Of a stretch of DNA of 64,000 bases, positions 1 through 8,981 are shown in pieces. The DNA comes from Polaromonas sp. (GTDB lineage Bacteria > Pseudomonadota > Gammaproteobacteria > Burkholderiales > Burkholderiaceae_C). A program made the translations under genes and the position numbers. The notes under the pieces were generated by a model. That model saw only the letters and a program-made list of their open reading frames with translations, was not told where the DNA came from and did not search any database. Numbering within the stretch: position 1 is the stretch's first letter; each line of letters begins with the position of its first letter. The stretch is from the NCBI GenBank assembly GCA_013297865.1, contig JAAFIP010000003.1, positions 239,801 through 303,800 of the forward strand, given 5' to 3'.

Positions 1-179
1 AGAAACATGGCCGACATGCCCGCGCGCTGGTTGCCCAGGGAGCGCACATGGTCACCTGTGCCGGGCACTTCCACTTTGATGACATCAGCGCCCTGGTCCG
101 CCAAAATCATGGCCGCCCATGGCCCCGACAGCATGGTCGTCATGTCCACAATGCGCACGCCAGTTAAAGGCCCACTCAT
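1..179 (-). CDS. CaiB/BaiF family CoA-transferase, N-terminal part only
   Basis: This is the 5' end of a gene that runs off the left edge of the window. The first 59 codons read from an ATG at 179 and include [19 protein letters not shown] followed by [15 protein letters not shown]. That is the conserved N-terminus of family III CoA-transferases, in which a small-residue 'GPWA' loop and a 'D-G-A-D-V-I-K-V-E' segment bind CoA. A strong ribosome-binding site (AAGGAG) lies just upstream of the ATG. Family members move CoA between carboxylic acids or act as acyl-CoA racemases. The substrate cannot be told from this fragment. The gene is divergent from the LysR regulator at 349, which is the usual arrangement for a regulator and its target. 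Confidence 0.85.
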   Translation of the reverse strand, partial: MSGPLTGVRIVDMTTMLSGPWAAMILADQGADVIKVEVPGTGDHVRSLGNQRAGMSAMF

Positions 180-249
180 CTCTGTCTCCTTATCGTGTGA
201 AGGCTGATTTGGCAAATCAGACCTATACCGTTGGTGGACTTTAACTATT

Positions 250-271
250 CCGTCTAAAAATAACTAGGCGG
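250..271. promoter_or_regulatory. Candidate LysR operator in the divergent promoter region
   Basis: An inverted repeat, CCGTCTA then 8 bases then TAGGCGG (6 of 7 positions match), lies between the CoA-transferase gene and the lysR-type gene. The spacing fits the T-N11-A layout of LysR-family sites. Its use as a binding site is inferred from position and symmetry only. Confidence 0.4.
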
Positions 272-348
272 TAAATTCGGGATTTATAGTACGATGAAAG
301 CGGACAATTACATTTGTGTCACAGGCTACAACCGAAAGGTAAAGCACC

Positions 349-1260
349 ATGATCAAGCAATTGCAGCGCATGGCCGTGTTTGCCCAAGTTATTGAAAACG
401 GCTCGTTTTCCAAAGCTGCTGTGAGCCTTAATCTGGGCAAATCGGTGGTCAGCGCGCATGTGGCTGCACTGGAAAAACACCTGGGCACCAAGCTGATCAA
501 CCGCAGCACCCGCACGCTGGCCCTGACCCAGGAGGGTGTGGAGTTTTACGAGGCCTGCCGGCAAATGCTGGCCGCCGGTGAGAGCGCCTTGGCCCATGTC
601 GAATCCCAGCGCAGCGGGGCTACCGGGGTTATCCGGCTCACCTCGTCGTATAACTTTGCGGTCAATTTCCTGATCCCGCAACTGGCGCTGTTTCGCAGCA
701 AATACCCTGAGGTCTTGATCGATTTGGTGCTGGAAGACTCGGTATCCAACATGATCCAGGAGCGCTTTGACCTGGCACTGCGCGTGGGCCGCCTGAACGA
801 CACGGCACTGTATGCCACCGAGCTGGGCAAATGTCGCATGCTGGTGTGCGCCTGCGCTCAGTACATGCAGCAGCAGCCCAAGATCACCACGCCGGACGAT
901 ATCTTGCAGTTCCCGTGGATCAGTATCGACCAGCTGCCCCACCCTGAGCGCCTGAGCCTCGTGCATAGCCGCAGCAACCAGCGTGCGGTGCTGCGGCTGC
1001 GGGCGGCCATACGCACCCATTCGGGCATCGCAGCGCGCGAGTTTGTGCTCTGTGGCGCAGGCCTGGCCTTGCTGCCCGACTACGCTGTGAGCAACGACAT
1101 TGCCAGCGGGCGCATGGTGCAGATATTGCCGGCCTGGCGAGAGGAATATGAGCGCCCTGTGTCCGCTATCTTCCCCAACCGCGATCTGATCCCCACGCGG
1201 GTGAGGCTGCTGATTGAGTTTTTAAGACAGGCGTTTGCGCAAAAACAGCGCAAATCATGA
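349..1260 (+). CDS. LysR family transcriptional regulator
   Basis: This is a 303-residue protein, the normal size for the LysR family. The N-terminal winged helix-turn-helix spans about residues 3-62 (FAQVIENGSFSKAAVSLNLG, then STRTLALTQEG). A substrate-binding effector domain runs from about residue 90 to the end. The N-terminal pattern resembles the large subgroup of beta-proteobacterial LysR proteins that control catabolic genes or quinone-stress genes. The ATG at 349 follows GAAAGG at a suitable distance. The gene is divergent from the CoA-transferase gene, so that gene is the likeliest target. The effector is not predictable from sequence. Confidence 0.9.
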   Translation: MIKQLQRMAVFAQVIENGSFSKAAVSLNLGKSVVSAHVAALEKHLGTKLINRSTRTLALTQEGVEFYEACRQMLAAGESALAHVESQRSGATGVIRLTSSYNFAVNFLIPQLALFRSKYPEVLIDLVLEDSVSNMIQERFDLALRVGRLNDTALYATELGKCRMLVCACAQYMQQQPKITTPDDILQFPWISIDQLPHPERLSLVHSRSNQRAVLRLRAAIRTHSGIAAREFVLCGAGLALLPDYAVSNDIASGRMVQILPAWREEYERPVSAIFPNRDLIPTRVRLLIEFLRQAFAQKQRKS

Positions 1261-1575
1261 GCGATTTACTCCCTTTTGATTGCTATTAATAATATAGCTG
1301 CCCCCGCGATATTCTATTGGCCTGGCGGCCTAAAAAGCATATAAAAATTGCTCCAATAGGGCTTGCGCAGACTCGAGCGTGCGACTGCGGGGCACACTCA
1401 GGCAAAAGTGCAGCTTAACAGGTTGAACACATGCGCGACCGCGTGACGCAGACCCCGCATTTACCTTGGCCCGCTTTACGCAAATTTACCTGTTAGATAG
1501 CGTCCAGAAACCTGTCCGTTCTACATTCAGAACAGGCCATCTGAATTCAAACCTACTTTTTTGAGGAATTGCAAA
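1261..1575. other. Intergenic stretch with one dispersed repeat
   Basis: The gap between the lysR-type gene and the membrane hydroxylase gene holds repeat copy 1 (1280-1347). The remaining 230 bases must carry the promoter of the downstream gene, but no clear promoter motif or coding frame was recognised. Confidence 0.6.
1280..1347 (+). repeat. Dispersed palindromic repeat, copy 1
   Basis: This is a full-length copy. It has the GCTAT...ATAGC hairpin, the core CCCGCGATATTCTATTGG, then a GGCC...GGCC hairpin and a CTAAAA...ATATAAA tail. It lies 3' of the lysR-type gene. Confidence 0.85.
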
Positions 1576-2490
1576 ATGGGCAAAGGATTATTTTTAATTG
1601 TCGTGTTTGCCATCGTGATCATTGAAGGCTTGGTGCTGCATGCCAAATACCGTAATTACGACTGGAAGGCGTCTGCCGCGAGCATGGTCAATTCACTCAT
1701 CCGCTTTGGTGTGCAGGTTGCACTGCCGATTTCACTGGCAGTGCCCATTTTTGCATTGGCATCAGAGTACCGCATAGCCACCATTGCCATTAACGGTGCC
1801 GTGGCCTTTGTGCTGCTGTTCATCGCGCACGAATTTTTCCACTACTGGGCACATCGTGCTTCGCACCGCATCCGCTGGTTTTGGGCCAATCATGCCGTAC
1901 ACCATTCTTCGAACCAAATGAGCTTGGCCGCTGCCATGCGGTTGGGAAGTTTTGGCCGGTTGATGGGCATTGCCGCGTTTCATGCGCCACTGGTGTGGTT
2001 GGGTTTTCCCAAAGAGGCTGTTCTGGCAACCCTGTCAGTGACCTTGATGTATGAATTCTGGATTCATGCGCCCTGGATTCCCAAGCTGGGCTGGTTTGAA
2101 TACGTGTTCAACTCACCGTCGTCGCATCGTGTGCACCACGCCTCCAATCTGGAGTACCTCGATGCGAACTATGGCGGTATGTTGATTATTTTTGATCGTC
2201 TGTTTGGCACCTATGTGGCAGAACGGGATGATGTCAAGATTCGCTATGGTCTGGTAGAGCCTGAGCTGAGCAACAACCCGATCAAGATAGAGTTTGTGGA
2301 ATGGCGCAAATTGTTTAAGGATTTGCTCGCCGCGAGAAGTCTGCGAGCGGTACTCGGCCATATCTTCATGCCTCCAGGCTGGCGTCCAGACGGCCAGCAC
2401 CAAACCACTGAAGCACTGCGTCTGCGCGCCAGAATGGCGGCAGTGCACAGCAGCCAACATCTTGCCACTGAAAAATCAGGCTTTGCATAG
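1576..2490 (+). CDS. Fatty acid hydroxylase / sterol desaturase family membrane protein
   Basis: The protein has 304 residues. The ATG at 1576 was chosen because GAGGAA lies 7 bases upstream. An in-frame TTG at 1561 lacks this signal. Hydrophobic segments near residues 5-22, 45-63 and 68-84 precede the di-iron histidine clusters: HEFFH (85-89), HRASH (93-97), HAVHH (106-110) and HRVHH (184-188). These define the membrane-bound di-iron oxygenase superfamily, which hydroxylates or desaturates lipids with O2. The lipid substrate is unknown. It may be membrane fatty acids or carotenoid-like lipids, but nothing nearby settles this. A secreted EF-hand gene follows 147 bp downstream in the same direction. 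Confidence 0.88.
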   Translation: MGKGLFLIVVFAIVIIEGLVLHAKYRNYDWKASAASMVNSLIRFGVQVALPISLAVPIFALASEYRIATIAINGAVAFVLLFIAHEFFHYWAHRASHRIRWFWANHAVHHSSNQMSLAAAMRLGSFGRLMGIAAFHAPLVWLGFPKEAVLATLSVTLMYEFWIHAPWIPKLGWFEYVFNSPSSHRVHHASNLEYLDANYGGMLIIFDRLFGTYVAERDDVKIRYGLVEPELSNNPIKIEFVEWRKLFKDLLAARSLRAVLGHIFMPPGWRPDGQHQTTEALRLRARMAAVHSSQHLATEKSGFA

Positions 2491-2637
2491 ATTGCGGCTC
2501 TTTGCAAACGCATTAAAACCGTATGACGAAAAGATTAAAGAATTCCTAAAGCAATCAACACAGGGAGTAGACAACGTTAATAGCATTTAACTCACATCCA
2601 TAGAAGTTTTATTTTTAGTTATCAGAGAGATTTCAAT

Positions 2638-2910
2638 ATGACATTTCACAAAACAATCATCGTCGCAGCAATATCTGCATTGTCCCTAAGCATGCTGTCA
2701 ACCGCCTCGGCTCAAGGCTTCATGGAAAGCAGGATTACGAAAAAAATGCAAGAGGCTGATAAAAACAAAGATGGTTTGATCAGCCGGGAAGAAGCCAAGA
2801 GCATGCCGCGACTGGAGAAGAACTTCGATGCGATCGATACCAACAAGGACGGTCAACTCTCCAAAGAAGAGTTGACTGCTTTCCGCGATAAGGAGAAGAA
2901 CAAGAAGTAA
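2638..2910 (+). CDS. Secreted EF-hand calcium-binding protein
   Basis: This is a 90-residue protein with a clear Sec signal peptide. A lysine near the N-terminus is followed by a hydrophobic run, and cleavage is likely after TASA at residue 25. Two canonical EF-hand loops follow: D41-K-N-K-D-G-L-I-S-R-E-E52 and D67-T-N-K-D-G-Q-L-S-K-E-E78. Both have full sets of calcium ligands. The mature protein is about 65 residues, very charged and probably periplasmic. Family members act as calcium sensors or buffers, but no partner is evident here. GAGAG upstream supports the ATG. Confidence 0.85.
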   Translation: MTFHKTIIVAAISALSLSMLSTASAQGFMESRITKKMQEADKNKDGLISREEAKSMPRLEKNFDAIDTNKDGQLSKEELTAFRDKEKNKK

Positions 2911-2919
2911 TCGAATCGC

Positions 2920-2950
2920 ATCCCGCTGAAGTCTTCTACTCCAGCGGGAT
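2920..2950. terminator. Inverted repeat between convergent genes
   Basis: ATCCCGCTG (2920-2928) and CAGCGGGAT (2942-2950) form a perfect 9-bp stem with a 13-base loop between the stop codons of the convergent EF-hand and sulfatase genes. There is no long T-run on either side, so it is a candidate bidirectional terminator rather than a clear one. Confidence 0.5.
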
Positions 2951-2955
2951 GGCAA

Positions 2956-4635
2956 CTAGAATTTAGCGAAAAATGGCATGTACTTGCCATCGTCTGCGCC
3001 GATCTCTTGCTTGATGAGCTGATTGGTTAATGCGTTCATATGCAGCAAGGTGTCCTTGTGCGCATCGGGCTTGGCTGCCAGGTTGTTGATTTCAAAAGGG
3101 TCGTTGACCACATCGTAAAGCTCAAAATCGGTGTTGGCCAGCATTTCATCCCAAGTCTGGGGATGCTGCGTATAACGGGAGTTGAAATAGCGTGCGAACT
3201 TGTAGCGCCCATTAAGGCTGCCACGCATGAGACCTCGGTTCTTCGTACTTTCACGGAGCATGTCCAGCATCTCGTAGGTCTTGGTGACAGGATTCTTCAG
3301 CTTGATGGCATCGCCAAACCGTTTGACGCCAGCACTGCTCATGAAAGCAAAGCTCGTCCAGTGATAGAGAACACCATCTTTAGCGCGTGGCCCTTCAGCG
3401 GTGGGATGGGCCACCAGAGCAGAAGCATCGCGCCCAATCATTGAGGGCAGTTGATCGCGCACTTTGGTTGGATCAATACCCACTAAGCCGAGCAGGGTGG
3501 GCATGATGTCAACTTGCGAGACAAGCGCTTGGGTGGTAACGCCTTTTTGACCTGCGGGATGCACTACTGAAAACGGAATGTTGACCATATCGCCCATAGG
3601 CATGGTGCCTTTACCTCGGATGCCATGACGTCCAAGCTGCTCTCCGTGGTCTGACACGAGCATGATGACTGTATTGTCAAGCTGGCCTGAGGCTTTGAGA
3701 CCATCGAGCAATTGTTTGAGGTATTGATCACAATCCCGTGTGCAGTTCCAGTAATAGTTTTGCATCTCGCGACCATGTGCAGCATTGCCGTAGTCAAGAA
3801 AACCCATCACACTACTCCATGTGTCGTGATACTCCTTGATGGCCTTGGGGCGAATACCCAACGTGGCAGGGCCATAGTGCGCCTCCAGCTCATAGCCCAG
3901 GTCCGTCTTGTAGAACGAGGTTTGCGGCGGACGCTCGCTGCGATCGGGAAAATTGATGACACGACTTTTCGTCATCTCATCGCCCGAGGTGTAATACATG
4001 ATGTCGTGCGGATTGAGCAGGTTCACGGCCTGAAACCAAGGCTTGTCTTGGTCTTTGTTGCGCTGAATGAATTCCATAGCATGCTTGACTGTGCGCTCAT
4101 CCGTTTGAAGGCCGGCGAACGGACCATCAATTTCTCCGTTCACCGAGTGATCAGAAAACCCATAGGAGCTCACTTCACGATGGGCAAGCTCGGGGTTGCG
4201 CTTTTTCAACCTGATATCCAGCTTAGACAAATGCCATTTACCGCTGTAGCCCGTAATGTAGCCCGCATCTGTGAATACCGAGCCCAAGGTTGGGATATCA
4301 CGGCGTAAATCCGATGAATAGGGCAAGGGCGTGTTGTCCCACAGCTCATTGTTTGGTGAGTGCGCGCCGGTGTACATCACGCCCCGTGATGTGGAGCAGA
4401 TCGGTGTGTTGCATTGCGCGTTGGCAAAGGTGACGCCGTTGTCCATCAGCCAGGCTCTGGCTGGTGCATGCATTTCGATAAAACCCTTGGGGTAGCGGCT
4501 CCAGGCACGCTCCTGATCGGTCACGATGAAAAGTACATTCAAGGGCTTGCCCTTGCCAGGCTCAATCCGCGCACGCGGCAATTGTGCTGTTGGGCGACCA
4601 ACAGACCTCTTGAATAATTTTGGGAAGATTGCCAC
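2956..4635 (-). CDS. Type I sulfatase (alkaline-phosphatase superfamily)
   Basis: This is a 559-residue enzyme predicted to hydrolyse a sulfate ester. I chose a GTG start at 4635 because AAGGA sits 7 bases upstream and it lies 17 bp after the preceding gene's stop. An ATG at 4680 would overlap that gene. Visible features are the N-terminal metal-binding strand NVLFIVTDQERAW, the modification site C80-S-T-S-R84, GYSGKWHLSK, and the C-terminal metal site SDHGEQLGRHG. In the family, formylglycine is made from the Cys of C-x-P-x-R. Here Thr replaces the Pro. No signal peptide is evident, so a cytoplasmic role is likely. It is the last gene of the arm with MFS transporter and aromatic hydroxylase, which suggests it acts on an aryl sulfate. 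That substrate is inferred. Confidence 0.88.
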   Translation of the reverse strand: MAIFPKLFKRSVGRPTAQLPRARIEPGKGKPLNVLFIVTDQERAWSRYPKGFIEMHAPARAWLMDNGVTFANAQCNTPICSTSRGVMYTGAHSPNNELWDNTPLPYSSDLRRDIPTLGSVFTDAGYITGYSGKWHLSKLDIRLKKRNPELAHREVSSYGFSDHSVNGEIDGPFAGLQTDERTVKHAMEFIQRNKDQDKPWFQAVNLLNPHDIMYYTSGDEMTKSRVINFPDRSERPPQTSFYKTDLGYELEAHYGPATLGIRPKAIKEYHDTWSSVMGFLDYGNAAHGREMQNYYWNCTRDCDQYLKQLLDGLKASGQLDNTVIMLVSDHGEQLGRHGIRGKGTMPMGDMVNIPFSVVHPAGQKGVTTQALVSQVDIMPTLLGLVGIDPTKVRDQLPSMIGRDASALVAHPTAEGPRAKDGVLYHWTSFAFMSSAGVKRFGDAIKLKNPVTKTYEMLDMLRESTKNRGLMRGSLNGRYKFARYFNSRYTQHPQTWDEMLANTDFELYDVVNDPFEINNLAAKPDAHKDTLLHMNALTNQLIKQEIGADDGKYMPFFAKF

Positions 4636-4651
4636 AACCGGTTCCTTGTTT

Positions 4652-6271
4652 TTAAGCCGGTGCTGCCGCCAACAAATCAAAAGCTTCTTGTATCAATTGA
4701 TCAGCTTGCTCAGCAGGCCCTTCCACCAAAATGCAGCGGTCGGGTCGTACAACTGCGAGCCAGCCACTGGCTGGAATTTTTCGATCAAAGGCATCGCCCA
4801 GTATATGCAGGTGATCTGCTTGCGATGCGCTCGTGGCATGTGCATCGCCATGTTTGTGCCAATGCCATATCTTGCCACCCATCTGCTGTAGCTTCTGAAG
4901 AGACTGCGCTGACAGATGAGCCATTGGATCTGCATCAATACCAATCAAGGCTAAATTCAAGCCAATCACGTCATCACTTCGCTGCGCTTGTGCGCCGCTT
5001 GCATGCTGCGCGCGCACTTGCGCGATGGTAGATCCTGCGCGCAGCCGATCACGCCCATTAGCGCGGTGAAACATGCCGCTACTAAAAGTATTTTCAGGCT
5101 TGATCTTCATCTCTTCAAACAAAGACCGGCAGCCAGGAATCCAGCGTGTGATCTTCATCATGCCATGCACGATGAAGGCCATCACTATATTGCTTGGCAT
5201 GATAAGTTTGCCAAGAAAGAGTGCCAGATTGATAATTTTTTTGGCGTGAGACCGACGCTCTGCTTGGTAGCTCTCTAATATTTTCTCGTTAGCTTTGCCA
5301 TGCAACACCCAAGATATCTTCCAAGCAAGATTAAAAGTATCACGCAGACCTGATACCAAGCCTTGCCCAGCAAACGGGGGCGTTATGTGCGCTGCATCGC
5401 CAACCAGAAAGGCTCGTTCTTTGGAAAATTCACGCGCCAAACGTGCATGAAATCGATATACAGCAGTTCGCTCAATGTCTATTTTTTCTGCATCACACCA
5501 AGGCTTTAGAAGTTGTTTGATCGTCTCAGGCTTTTCCATCTCCTGCCGACTTTCATGTGGCTGCAGCATAAATTCCCAGCGCTGCCGGTTGCCTGGTGCA
5601 CACATGTGGGGGCTGGGACGCTTGGGATCGCACATGAACTCCACATGGTCAATGGGGGTAGGCACGTTGCGAGCATCGACAATCAACCAATCTTGTTGGA
5701 AACTCTGCCCCTCAAAATCGATGCCCAAGATTTGCCGCACCTTGGAGTTCGAGCCATCGCTGCCCACGATATAGCGACTCTTGACTTGCAGGCTGCTGCC
5801 ATCCATGCGCGAGAGCCTAGCATGAACATGCGATGTATCTTGCATGAAGCCTTCTAAGCACACCCCAAGCATAGCTTGAATATGTGGGTATTGCTCCAGC
5901 TTTTTTCTTAGCAAACGCTCAAGATCAGGTTGGTAAAAACAGATTACTGCCGGATGCGTGTCAACGACCACTCCCGTATTCATTCTGGCAAAACGACCAA
6001 AGATCGGGGAGTAATACTGAACTTGTGGGATGACATCCATTTCCAGTTCACCATCGCCCACGCCGGCAGCTTGCAAAATGCGCAATGCTTCGTTATCCAG
6101 CGAAATGGCGCGAGGCTTGTCGTAAATCTCTGTGGCGGCATCGATCACCAGTGCTTTGACATGTAGCTTGCCCAGCAAATTAGCCAAAGTGACACCCACA
6201 GGGCCCATGCCAACTATGAGGACATCTACCTGGATCATCTCTTGATTTTTTTGAGTTGAAAAATTAGTCAT
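4652..6271 (-). CDS. FAD-dependent aromatic hydroxylase (MhpA/PheA-type)
   Basis: The protein has about 540 residues. The N-terminal FAD-binding fold is VLIVGMGPVGVTLANLLGKL. The sequence then shows RAISLDNEALR, the DG motif YIVGSDGSNSKVR, and the GD motif FLVGDAAHITPPFAGQGLVSG. A thioredoxin-like C-terminal domain, typical of the phenol/MhpA hydroxylase group, follows. Such enzymes use NAD(P)H and O2 to add an ortho hydroxyl to a phenolic ring, preparing it for ring cleavage. An extradiol-type enzyme is encoded 1.5 kb away on the other arm. No start has a good ribosome-binding site. I use ATG 6271; GTG 6298 and ATG 6238 are alternatives. Confidence 0.87.
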   Translation of the reverse strand: MTNFSTQKNQEMIQVDVLIVGMGPVGVTLANLLGKLHVKALVIDAATEIYDKPRAISLDNEALRILQAAGVGDGELEMDVIPQVQYYSPIFGRFARMNTGVVVDTHPAVICFYQPDLERLLRKKLEQYPHIQAMLGVCLEGFMQDTSHVHARLSRMDGSSLQVKSRYIVGSDGSNSKVRQILGIDFEGQSFQQDWLIVDARNVPTPIDHVEFMCDPKRPSPHMCAPGNRQRWEFMLQPHESRQEMEKPETIKQLLKPWCDAEKIDIERTAVYRFHARLAREFSKERAFLVGDAAHITPPFAGQGLVSGLRDTFNLAWKISWVLHGKANEKILESYQAERRSHAKKIINLALFLGKLIMPSNIVMAFIVHGMMKITRWIPGCRSLFEEMKIKPENTFSSGMFHRANGRDRLRAGSTIAQVRAQHASGAQAQRSDDVIGLNLALIGIDADPMAHLSAQSLQKLQQMGGKIWHWHKHGDAHATSASQADHLHILGDAFDRKIPASGWLAVVRPDRCILVEGPAEQADQLIQEAFDLLAAAPA

Positions 6272-6362
6272 ACGAGTTGGTGCGATTGAATTGACCACGG
6301 CGCGCAGTATTGCAATCAGCTAGGCATTTTTCACAATGCACGGCTTTACGCTTTTAGAAATG

Positions 6363-7607
6363 CTATTTTTGAGTTGCTTCGTAACGGTAGGGACCAAGCA
6401 ATAATGTGCAGATCGCAGCAATCGCAGCGGCTAGTGCTGCGCCGGTAAGTGCTGGTGAATAACTACCCAATTTGTCAAAACTCAAACCAAAGAGAACAGG
6501 GCCTGCAATACCGCCAAGGGCAAATACACCAAACAGACTGCCGTAGATACTGCCGAAATTCTGCGTACCGAAATAGCGTTTGACTACAAAAGGTATGAAA
6601 TCGCCTTCCGCACCGATGGTAAATGCGATTAAGAAAGCCCCAATGCTGATCGCCCAGAGCATATTGGCTGGCACTAATACAAGGAGCATCAAGCCAATCG
6701 CGCCCGACATGAAGGCGTAACCCCCCACTGACGATGCAGAAAAACGATCCATTAATGCACCAGCAAAGAGGCGGCCAATCACAACACCTAGACCCGTGAT
6801 ACCAACGATTCGTGCAATAGTGTCTGCCGTGACATTGCGATCAGACAGCAAAGCCGCCAAGTGCACTGCGAAACCCAGGCTTGCGGCTGAGACTAAAAAA
6901 ACAATTAATGCAACATACCAAAGCAGTGAGCTGCGAAGGGCTTGCCAGAAGCTGTCGCCCATGACCAACGCATTCGCGTGCTTATGCAGAGCAATTAACT
7001 GCTCGATACTCTGCGCACGTGCTACAACGAACAACAGGATCCACGCAAGACCTCCGAGAACTAATGCGAAAGCTGAAAGGCCAAGATAGGCATTACGCCA
7101 ACCCACTTGTGTAATTAGGGTTTGAGTCAGTATTGGGAAAATCACAGTTCCAACGCCGGCACCTAGCATGGCCACGCCAAGAGCAAGCCCCAATCGTTGC
7201 TCAAACCATCTCGTCACTACCGTAATATAGCCAAGCGCTGTCGTGGCAACAGCAAGCAGGCCAACAAAAAAACTGACTGTTGCGAACATCGTAAGTGTGC
7301 CAATTTGCTGAGACATCAGTGCAGTAAAAACTGAAAGCCCTGCAATAGATAAGCCAATCGTGAAAGTGATGCCCAAAATGTCTATCAAGCGGCCAATCAT
7401 TACAGCACCTACCGCCTGACCGAGCATAGCCAGGGCAGTCGCCGCTGAGGTTTCAGCGCGACTCCAGCCAAATTGCGAGGCCAATGGCTTGAGAAAAATC
7501 GGAATGGTGCTGAAGTAAAGAGCACCAAAGCCACAGCTTAATCCCAAGGCAGTAGCAAACAAGATCAGGATTTGTTTGCGTTGAAGAGGTTGTTTAGCGG
7601 ATGTCAT
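6363..7607 (-). CDS. MFS transporter, probably for uptake of the pathway substrate
   Basis: This is a 414-residue integral membrane protein with about twelve hydrophobic helices in two halves. The sequence starts with a short cytoplasmic tail, and the loop between helices 2 and 3 reads GRLIDILG, the degenerate MFS 'A-motif' region. The overall pattern resembles the oxalate/formate antiporter and monocarboxylate porter branch of the superfamily. AAGGA precedes the ATG at 7607. It is the first gene of the minus-strand arm, followed by the hydroxylase and the sulfatase, which points to import of their substrate or export of a product. Substrate specificity is not readable from the sequence. Confidence 0.87.
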   Translation of the reverse strand: MTSAKQPLQRKQILILFATALGLSCGFGALYFSTIPIFLKPLASQFGWSRAETSAATALAMLGQAVGAVMIGRLIDILGITFTIGLSIAGLSVFTALMSQQIGTLTMFATVSFFVGLLAVATTALGYITVVTRWFEQRLGLALGVAMLGAGVGTVIFPILTQTLITQVGWRNAYLGLSAFALVLGGLAWILLFVVARAQSIEQLIALHKHANALVMGDSFWQALRSSLLWYVALIVFLVSAASLGFAVHLAALLSDRNVTADTIARIVGITGLGVVIGRLFAGALMDRFSASSVGGYAFMSGAIGLMLLVLVPANMLWAISIGAFLIAFTIGAEGDFIPFVVKRYFGTQNFGSIYGSLFGVFALGGIAGPVLFGLSFDKLGSYSPALTGAALAAAIAAICTLLLGPYRYEATQK

Positions 7608-7797
7608 GCAAGAGATTCCTTGTGAACTGCAGACTGTAATTTGACTATCTCAATCTGATGTTTTAATAATATAATAAATGTCAAGATGACAAACATATCG
7701 TTTTACCTAGTGTACAAAAAGTCATCCTGAGGAAAAATTCTCGTGCTTGGCTAGTCGGCCACGTCATTCCCATTTCGTTTACTCGAAGAGCAAAAGC
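7608..7797. promoter_or_regulatory. Divergent promoter region of the catabolic cluster
   Basis: This 190-bp AT-rich region separates the two arms of the cluster. Facing plus, TTGACT (7641-7646) lies 17-18 bases before a TAATAAT (7664-7670), a plausible sigma-70 promoter. Facing minus, a perfect TTGACA (complement of 7679-7684) is present, though its -10 is weak. An imperfect inverted repeat, TCAAGATGAC (7681-7690) and GTCATCCTGA (7721-7730), matches at 9 of 10 positions. It is the best candidate operator for the TetR-type regulator encoded at 10928. Confidence 0.5.
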
Positions 7798-8952
7798 ATG
7801 AATCAGACACACGACACATCTGGCGTCTTGCGCGCACCGGTCTCCACTAAAGAGCGCGACCTGCCTGATCACGTTGAGGCTTTGAAGAGACCACAGGTGC
7901 TAGGGCGTGCAGTAGAGCTGGCATTTTTGAGATGGGAGCGCCGCTCACTTGAAGCGACGGCCAAGTTCCTGACTGATTTTGGGTTTCAGTCAGTCAAGCT
8001 GAGTGCGCATGATTTGAGTGCGCGCGGCACGGGGTCAACGTCAGCGATTTTTTTAGCAACGCAAGGCACTAGCAACCGCTATTTGGGCGCTGCATTTTTT
8101 ATGTCTGATGACACGGATTTGCAGGTTTACATCAAGCAAATGGGTGCAACCATGCTTGACCCTGCCCGCATACCTTGTGGCGGGCGTGGTGTGCAGCTGG
8201 TCGATCCAGGTAGCCACAGCGTCTGGCTGCTTCAAGGTCAAACAAAGCTGCCTGAGTTGCCCAATCGCGAACCTGTAAACGATCTTATCAACTCGCCCAA
8301 AGCTAAAGTACGTGTCAATCGTGCTTTGCGTACACCCATAGAGCCAGCTTGCATCGTTCGCATTGGACATGTCGTTGTACAAACCCTTGATTTCCAGGCC
8401 ATGACGCAATGGTACATGCGCGTTTTAGGTTTGATACCCACAGACGTTCAATACTTGGCTGATGGCAGTCCAACCTTGGCATTTTGCAGATTGAATCTGG
8501 GCGATAAGCCTGCTGATCATCACACGATGGTGTTCAGCGGTGGTATTGAAGACAAGTATGAGCACAGTGCCTATGAAGTGATAGATCTCGATGCGATTGG
8601 CCAAGGCCAGCAGACGCTTCGAGCGCAAGGCTACAAGCACATGTGGGGAATTGGGAGGCATTTTTTCGGTAGTCAGTATTTTGATTATTGGTATGACCCA
8701 GATGGTTTTGAATTTGAGCATTACGCTGATGGAGATCTATTTACAGCAGATGTAGAAACTGAGTATGCGCCGATGGAGTTTGGCTCGGTGTGGGCATGGG
8801 GCGCTGATGCACCCAAGACGTTAAAGCCACCTAAAAATCTAAAGTCCCTGCGGCTGGTGATCAGGCGCTTGCTCCAAAAGAAAATCACCGTAAATAAGCT
8901 GAAGCTCTTCGATCAAATCATGAAAGATCCTGGCCGCCCTTGGCTGAAATAA
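7798..8952 (+). CDS. Extradiol-type ring-cleavage dioxygenase (VOC superfamily)
   Basis: This is a 384-residue protein from the ATG at 7798, with GAAGAG upstream. It has two vicinal-oxygen-chelate halves, about residues 35-150 and 185-325. The C-terminal half carries the likely iron ligands of type I extradiol enzymes: H191 in IGHVVVQT, H256 in EHSAYEV, and E307 in FEFEHYADGD. The N-terminal half lacks the matching ligand set, as in two-domain extradiol dioxygenases. The expected reaction is O2-dependent meta-cleavage of a catechol or dihydroxylated ring made by the hydroxylase on the other arm. It is longer than catechol 2,3-dioxygenase (about 300 residues), with an extra basic C-terminal tail. 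The substrate is unknown. Confidence 0.82.
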   Translation: MNQTHDTSGVLRAPVSTKERDLPDHVEALKRPQVLGRAVELAFLRWERRSLEATAKFLTDFGFQSVKLSAHDLSARGTGSTSAIFLATQGTSNRYLGAAFFMSDDTDLQVYIKQMGATMLDPARIPCGGRGVQLVDPGSHSVWLLQGQTKLPELPNREPVNDLINSPKAKVRVNRALRTPIEPACIVRIGHVVVQTLDFQAMTQWYMRVLGLIPTDVQYLADGSPTLAFCRLNLGDKPADHHTMVFSGGIEDKYEHSAYEVIDLDAIGQGQQTLRAQGYKHMWGIGRHFFGSQYFDYWYDPDGFEFEHYADGDLFTADVETEYAPMEFGSVWAWGADAPKTLKPPKNLKSLRLVIRRLLQKKITVNKLKLFDQIMKDPGRPWLK

Positions 8953-8981
8953 GTCAGCAACATCACTTAGGAGTAAAGCGC

